Positions 13,757-17,982 of a DNA stretch of 17,982 nucleotides are shown in pieces. Both the position numbers and the translations under genes were made by a program. The stretch lies in the NCBI GenBank assembly GCA_910584235.1, contig CAJTZD010000068.1, forward strand, positions 1 through 17,982. Reading direction: 5' to 3'. The stretch's first letter is position 1; each line of letters opens with the position of its first letter. This DNA comes from an uncultured Acetatifactor sp. (lineage in GTDB: Bacteria > Bacillota > Clostridia > Lachnospirales > Lachnospiraceae). The notes below the pieces were generated by a model that saw nothing but the letters and a program-made list of their open reading frames with translations, was not told the DNA's origin and ran no database searches.

Positions 13757-15145
13757 TTATTCCCTCCATAATAATAGATGGTATTTTTTCATGGCTGCTA
13801 TACCTTCTCGCACATTATTAGGAGACGATTGAAATATTTCTAATTGCTCATCAGATACATTATCAATATTTAAAGCCAGCTCCTCCATTACATCATTATA
13901 TGCTTTTCTATATGGGCCAGCTTTCATCTCTGCTTTATTTGTCCAGCACATCATAACTGCCATCCCCAGCAAAATTAGAGCTAATGGCAACCTTTTTTTA
14001 ATTGGTAATAATGCCTTGCAAAAGCAATACCAATAAATCTGTATTATCCCCAATAATCCAACTGTAGTTTCAACAACATATCTACTAGATGTCAGTGAAT
14101 TTAATCCAAATAAATCTATTCTTCCTATCATTATCACAATAATACTGGAAAACGCATAGACAAGACATGCCAGTGGAAAATATGTTTTTTCATAAACTTT
14201 CATGTGAAAAAATAACCAAACCGCAATAAGTGCTAAAATCATAATCACAATCCCGATTTCATAGCATATACTTATATTATCTAATGCAATTGTTTGTGGT
14301 ACAATTGTACTTCCTAACATAACTAAAATACCTTGAATATAGTCTGCAGCTCTCCCCAATGAAACAACATTCTCACTAATTGTCAATGCAGATCTCTGCA
14401 ATGTTATATAATATATTCCAAATCCGCTTAATGCAGAAATTAATACTGTAAAGTAGACTTGTACTTTCTTACTGTTTCGATTAATTAATCGATCAATTAT
14501 AATCAACACCATTTCTGCCGCAATCAAACCTAGGAAGTAAGCTTGACTCATAAACAAAATTACTATGACATTAATTATTCCGAAATAAATAGATGCACAT
14601 AAACACTTCTTTTGCTCATTTTTGTGTAATATTTTATCAAGTAATCCGAAAATTATATAATATATAAAAATACGAAACATAAACGAAAAGTTACAGTATA
14701 AAGTAAAGATTTCCCATTGGTTCAGATTTATAATCGGCATAACAAATATAATCAATCCAAGACTATTGAAATATAAATTTTTTACAGAGAAATGTTCCTT
14801 ATAAATTCGCATCACATAAACGATTGATAAAAATGAAAACAACATCCCTGCATATACAAAAGCTCTATTGTCACATCCAAACAAACGGACAAAAAAGTAT
14901 TCTGCTAACCTTCCAAAAGGATTCCAATGCAATGTATGCGGAATTGTAATAAACATTTCTAATCTTGGTAATTGCGTCATTGCCTTTTCTATAAATTCTC
15001 CACTATCAATCCAAAAATCCATTAATGGAACAGAACCTATTGAGCTAAATAAATAACGCAATAAGAAGAGTGATGCAATTAAAAATACTGCCGCATAACT
15101 TGCATAGTCTATAATTTGCTTTTTTCCTAAGCCTTTCATTTCCAT
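13757..15145 (-). CDS. Polytopic membrane protein, possible GT-C-like sugar transferase (GtrC role)
   Basis: A 462-residue protein with roughly ten hydrophobic helices starting at about residue 14, and a soluble C-terminal tail of about 65 residues. I recognise no named family. An acidic loop right after the first helix (PLMDFWIDSGEFIEK, Asp43) and a nearby HTLHWNPFGRLAEYFF stretch resemble the first external loop of GT-C glycosyltransferases, where an Asp is catalytic. Next to GtrA- and GtrB-like genes it could be the third component, which moves the sugar from undecaprenyl phosphate to the surface polymer. An O-unit polymerase or acyltransferase-like protein is also possible. The gene is clearly more AT-rich than rfbF downstream, suggesting separate origin. 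ATG at 15145 is used because GAAAGGAAG lies about 9 bases upstream; a TTG at 15169 is in frame but unsupported. Confidence 0.7.
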   Translation of the reverse strand: MEMKGLGKKQIIDYASYAAVFLIASLFLLRYLFSSIGSVPLMDFWIDSGEFIEKAMTQLPRLEMFITIPHTLHWNPFGRLAEYFFVRLFGCDNRAFVYAGMLFSFLSIVYVMRIYKEHFSVKNLYFNSLGLIIFVMPIINLNQWEIFTLYCNFSFMFRIFIYYIIFGLLDKILHKNEQKKCLCASIYFGIINVIVILFMSQAYFLGLIAAEMVLIIIDRLINRNSKKVQVYFTVLISALSGFGIYYITLQRSALTISENVVSLGRAADYIQGILVMLGSTIVPQTIALDNISICYEIGIVIMILALIAVWLFFHMKVYEKTYFPLACLVYAFSSIIVIMIGRIDLFGLNSLTSSRYVVETTVGLLGIIQIYWYCFCKALLPIKKRLPLALILLGMAVMMCWTNKAEMKAGPYRKAYNDVMEELALNIDNVSDEQLEIFQSSPNNVREGIAAMKKYHLLLWRE

Positions 15146-15252
15146 AGATATAAACTTCCTTTCTGACAAAGGATATCAATAGTGTCACCAAATTCTTTTT
15201 CTATTTCACTAGACTGTAACATTCCAGCAGAAAGAATAAATATATTAATTTA
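15136..15252 (-). other. Open fragment upstream of the membrane-protein gene
   Basis: Between the mobile element and the membrane-protein gene one minus-strand frame stays open for 37 codons (15249 to a TGA at 15136), overlapping the next gene by 10 bases. It includes the peptide FILSAGMLQSSEIEKEFGD, which looks protein-like and faintly recalls the start of a sugar nucleotidyltransferase. It has no ribosome site at its only ATG, and a stop codon at 15250-15252 closes it upstream. It may be a relic of a lost gene or simply leader sequence. Confidence 0.2.
15246..15252. repeat. Target-site duplication, left copy
   Basis: TAATTTA directly outside the left end of the IS982-like element. The identical heptamer follows the right end at 15735-15741. 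Confidence 0.8.
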
Positions 15253-15734
15253 ACCAGTTGTGCTAGTTGATTTAGAAAACTTCAGCAAAATGTGCTCTTC
15301 TATAGTTGTACACCACTACGACTATGAAAGTAGACACATTATGCTGAAGCTTCAAGATGTTTATGCCACCCTCATAGCAACTTTAGAAGATTTTATTTTG
15401 CTTGTTTATACAGTTATTGATGGCCTGTACCAACAGTTTATCCCTGCTTCCGTCTCCTGTTTCAGCAGGACCAGAAAGGTGCTGCTGCAGGTAACGGAGC
15501 TGCTTAGCGAGCAGTTAAATGCAGAAAAAGTACTTGCGAAAAGCTTCCGAGGATTATGTACCCGCTTGCAGAACAAAGTGTTGAGACATAATCTGTGCAT
15601 GGCATTCAACAGTATCTTCCTCTCATTTTGTGACATTGGTAAAATCAAGCAGTTAATATTCTGAAAATTTACACTTTCAGAATCTGGAGGGGACTTTTGG
15701 GGCTTTTAAACCTTTCAACAAAAGCACAAGGGGT
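15253..15734 (+). mobile_element. IS982-family deletion derivative (482 bp, MITE-like)
   Basis: The ends are imperfect inverted repeats: left ACCAGTTGTGCTAGTTGA from 15253, and, read inward from 15734, ACCCCTTGTGCTTTTGTTGA. The element is flanked by a perfect 7-bp direct repeat TAATTTA, which marks a genuine insertion event; IS982 elements make duplications of about this size. Full-length members are about 1 kb, so roughly half is missing, and the internal transposase is a remnant. A 9-bp-stem hairpin (15658-15683) follows the transposase stop. It lies in opposite orientation to the operon, between the large glycosyltransferase and the membrane-protein gene. It must be mobilised by a transposase encoded elsewhere, or be immobile. 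Confidence 0.82.
15341..15664 (+). pseudogene. IS982-family transposase remnant with internal deletion
   Basis: A 107-codon open frame from ATG at 15341. Its first part (LQDVYATLIATLEDFILL, then VYTVIDGLYQQFIPASVS) looks like the N-terminus of IS982-type transposases; the last part (LSEQLNAEKVLAKSFRGL, LQNKVLRHNL, CDIGKIKQLIF) looks like their C-terminus. Intact members have about 290-300 residues; the central DDE catalytic core is gone, so the product cannot be active. The junction lies near codons 45-52 of this frame and is in frame. An in-frame GTG at 15260 within the terminal repeat extends the frame but is unlikely to be used. Family assignment is from memory of the sequence pattern. Confidence 0.75.
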
Positions 15735-15741
15735 TAATTTA
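15735..15741. repeat. Target-site duplication, right copy
   Basis: TAATTTA directly outside the right end of the IS982-like element, identical to 15246-15252. Confidence 0.8.
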
Positions 15742-15744
15742 GTA

Positions 15745-15823
15745 TTCTGCAAAATAATCCCTCCCAAAACAAGGCTTCAATTTCCTTTTGTATTCCGTTT
15801 TTGTATTATTATATTTTGCAGAA
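15745..15823. repeat. 12-bp inverted repeat pair flanking 55 bp
   Basis: TTCTGCAAAATA (15745-15756) and its exact complement TATTTTGCAGAA (15812-15823) bracket 55 bases just downstream of the large glycosyltransferase and outside the mobile element. In RNA they could pair around a long loop. The right arm overlaps a candidate -10 box. A structural or recombination role is possible but unproven. Confidence 0.5.
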
Positions 15824-15837
15824 ATGAATACAGTTAA
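15808..15837 (-). promoter_or_regulatory. Candidate promoter for the membrane-protein and CDP-sugar genes
   Basis: On the minus strand TTAACT (15832-15837) and a perfect TATAAT (15808-15813) are 18 bases apart, right after the glycosyltransferase stop. If used, transcription would run through the IS982-like element into the membrane-protein gene and the CDP-sugar block. The -35 matches only four of six consensus bases in this AT-rich stretch. Confidence 0.35.
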
Positions 15838-15853
15838 TATATTGATAGGGCTG

Positions 15854-17982
15854 TTAAAGTAGCGTATCCATCTCCAAAACCCGCCTAGCCTCCTCTGCTG
15901 TAAAATATTCTCGGATAAATGCCTCGCCAGCATCCGACATTTCTTTTAGCTGATCACAACTCCTATATAGACTACATATCAGGTCAGTCATTCTATCCGC
16001 ATCATCCTCTACCACCATATTCCCCATACTGGCATCCAATCCCTCCGCGCCAATCGTTGTAGTAACCAATGGAATCTGGAAATATGCTGCCTCAACTACT
16101 TTCCCCTTGACACCAGCACCTACCCTTAAAGGCACCACTGCCATGCGGCATTCACGATACAATTTATGCAGTTTTTCATCGGAAAGAAACCCCTCAATGA
16201 TGATGTTGTCACTCGCTAAAGCCTCAACCTCGGCAGGTACTTTTCCGCCAACTACATGCCACTTCATATCAGGATATACTTCGATAATCTTTGGAAAAAC
16301 CTCTTTTCCAAACCACATTACTGCATCAATATTGGGTGGGTGCCCAAAGCCGCCTACATAGAGCAGATCATGCCTCTTCCTGAAATCCTTATTGATATCT
16401 GTCAGCATTTCTTCATATATATACAGCGGTATATTCCGAATCGGCTTCCCCGGAAAAGCTTTCTGCATAATCTCCTGCTCGTAGCTGCCCACTACATGTC
16501 CCACATCTGCCTTTTCAAAGAGCTCATATTCTATCTTTTTCCAGTGTTCAGAAGACTTCAACTTTTCCTCATCATGAGTCAGCATATACTCCCTGTACTC
16601 CCTGATATGGTGCAGATCGTGTGCAAAATAGAATATTTTTGCATGGCTGTATTTCTTTACCAAATCAATATATTTGATGGAAATATGCGGTCTCTGCAGG
16701 TAGACATAGTCAAAATAATGCAGGTTGTTTTCTAACCATTCTTTCCAGTTGTTAAAGTAATAGTTGCCATACAATACCTCAATACCATGCTGATTCAGAT
16801 CAGTGGTATATGGCTCATGCTTATAAAAGTTATCACCTATAAAGGTAACTTTTAATCCCATTTTGACAAACAGCAACAGATACATATAGGTACATTTTCC
16901 TCCGGCATCTTTGTCATAATGAGGTACATAATGATCCACTACCAGAATCTGCTTTTTATTACGGCTGCGATCCTTTGCAAGAAATACCTTTTCACCATTT
17001 GAAAAGTGTTCTTCTTCCAGGATATCTTTCCATTTATCATAGAACTTTTTCTGGTTCACCGCCTGGTATGCTTTCTGACCTGTGGTAATATCTTTTCCAT
17101 TTGAGATTCCCTCAAAATGCACTACAACAGAAAGCGGTTGATAGACCACTTTATAGCCATGTTTTCTTACTTCAAAAGCCAAGTCGGAATCTTCATAGTA
17201 TGCCGGAGCAAACCTCTCATCAAAACCGCCGATTTCCTCCCACAAGCTCCGGCGGATCATCAGGGAAGCACCCGAAACATAATCTGCCTCCTTAACATAG
17301 TTGTATTCTGGATCCTCAGGGTTCTGCAAATGCCCATAGTTCCAAGCAGACGCATCTTTCCAGAAAATTCCCCCTGCTTCCTGCAAATGGCCGTCGGAAT
17401 ATACCAGTTTGGAGCCGACTATACCTATGGTATTGTCCGCTTCCGCCAAATCGACCAAGGGCTGTAGCCAGTTCTGCTGCACCTGAGTATCATTGTTCAG
17501 GAACAAAATATACTTTCCTCTTGCCTGTTTGGCTGCATAATTGCAGCTCCGCAGGAATCGTAGGTTCTCTTGATTGCGGATATGGCGAATACCTGTAACA
17601 ATCTTTTCTAATTCCGCAGTTAGATCTGTAGAACTGTCATCCGCCAAAAGAATCTCATATGATACATCGCCACTGTGTTTCTGTACGGATTCAAGACAAT
17701 GGTAGGTATAGTCGAACTGGTTATAAGCCGGAATGATGATAGATACCATCGGCTCATCAGGTTGTACGAAATGGAGAGGTAAATAGTCCTCCAAAGAATG
17801 AGATACCTCCTTGTCTCCCACCTGCGCAATATCCAGCTTGTCTAATGTGGCATCTACAGAACCGGAACGTTCAAATTCCTCTACCAGCTGCAGATGAAGC
17901 GCAGCACTTTCTGTTCCCTCCGTTCTCAATATGGTAAAGCAGTTCTTGATCCTGTGCGGAGTGGCCATTCGTATCATTCGTA
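15854..17982 (-). CDS. Two-domain glycosyltransferase (GT2 plus GT4-like), 5' end outside the window
   Basis: At least 707 residues; the frame is open to the window edge, so the start is probably beyond it. An ATG at 17977 exists, but no ribosome site can be seen and the first 75 residues look like an internal linker. Numbered from that ATG, a GT2 domain covers about 77-310: VSIIIPAYNQFDY (78-90), LADDSSTDLT (111-120), FLNNDT with the metal-binding-type Asp (159-164), and GGFDERFAPAYYEDSDLAFEVRK further on, typical of rhamnosyltransferase-like enzymes. A second GT-B domain (about 340-705) has YVGGFGHPPNIDAV and, near 620-630, GAGVKGKVVEA, the GT4-type donor-binding region with its Glu. Such fusions build polysaccharide main chains by adding two sugars in turn, in the cytosol or at the membrane. 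Sugars and acceptor cannot be read from the sequence. Confidence 0.88.
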   Translation of the reverse strand, partial: RMIRMATPHRIKNCFTILRTEGTESAALHLQLVEEFERSGSVDATLDKLDIAQVGDKEVSHSLEDYLPLHFVQPDEPMVSIIIPAYNQFDYTYHCLESVQKHSGDVSYEILLADDSSTDLTAELEKIVTGIRHIRNQENLRFLRSCNYAAKQARGKYILFLNNDTQVQQNWLQPLVDLAEADNTIGIVGSKLVYSDGHLQEAGGIFWKDASAWNYGHLQNPEDPEYNYVKEADYVSGASLMIRRSLWEEIGGFDERFAPAYYEDSDLAFEVRKHGYKVVYQPLSVVVHFEGISNGKDITTGQKAYQAVNQKKFYDKWKDILEEEHFSNGEKVFLAKDRSRNKKQILVVDHYVPHYDKDAGGKCTYMYLLLFVKMGLKVTFIGDNFYKHEPYTTDLNQHGIEVLYGNYYFNNWKEWLENNLHYFDYVYLQRPHISIKYIDLVKKYSHAKIFYFAHDLHHIREYREYMLTHDEEKLKSSEHWKKIEYELFEKADVGHVVGSYEQEIMQKAFPGKPIRNIPLYIYEEMLTDINKDFRKRHDLLYVGGFGHPPNIDAVMWFGKEVFPKIIEVYPDMKWHVVGGKVPAEVEALASDNIIIEGFLSDEKLHKLYRECRMAVVPLRVGAGVKGKVVEAAYFQIPLVTTTIGAEGLDASMGNMVVEDDADRMTDLICSLYRSCDQLKEMSDAGEAFIREYFTAEEARRVLEMDTLL

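Overview
The window looks like a chromosomal segment of a low-to-mid GC gut-type Firmicute, probably a Lachnospiraceae-like clostridium. The evidence is strong AGGAGG-type ribosome sites, a BlaI/BlaR1 regulator pair, short Cys/His-rich secreted proteins, and protein sequences of clostridial character. This placement is inference; no rRNA or other taxonomic marker is present. Every convincing intact gene is read from the minus strand, so transcription runs from high to low coordinates. The only plus-strand coding remnant is a broken transposase.

Region 1 (about 17982 to 6251) is a surface-polysaccharide operon. It begins with a large two-domain glycosyltransferase whose 5' end is cut by the window edge. 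A gap follows that holds a 482-bp deletion derivative of an IS982-like element with a perfect 7-bp target duplication. Next come an AT-rich polytopic membrane protein and a tight gene set: rfbF, rfbH, a YerE-like thiamine-diphosphate enzyme, a short-chain reductase, a GtrB-like glycosyltransferase, rfbG and a GtrA-family flippase. A perfect 12-bp-stem terminator closes it. RfbF, RfbG and RfbH convert glucose-1-phosphate to a CDP-4-keto-3,6-dideoxyhexose. The YerE-like enzyme plus the reductase could add and reduce a two-carbon branch, as in CDP-yersiniose synthesis. The GtrB-like enzyme, the GtrA protein and the membrane protein could load, flip and transfer the sugar outside the cell. The window would then encode a dedicated branched dideoxysugar decoration module. 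The usual RfbI/DdhD reductase partner of RfbH is not in the window.

Region 2 (6096 to 4066) is a tyrosine recombinase followed by a PseB-type UDP-GlcNAc 4,6-dehydratase, ending at a strong terminator. Region 3 (3905 to 3174) holds two small genes: an XRE-type DNA-binding protein and a coiled-coil protein with its own consensus-like promoter.

Region 4 (2991 to 81) is a BlaI-type repressor with a dyad over its promoter, a 527-bp GC-rich gap with degenerate tandem repeats of about 33 bp, a small secreted Cys/His-rich protein, and an M56/BlaR1-type membrane protease. The extracellular end of this BlaR1-like protein is not the usual penicillin-binding domain. It is a 79-residue domain that aligns without gaps to the neighbouring secreted protein, with all eight candidate metal ligands at identical spacing. 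This is the most unusual feature of the window.
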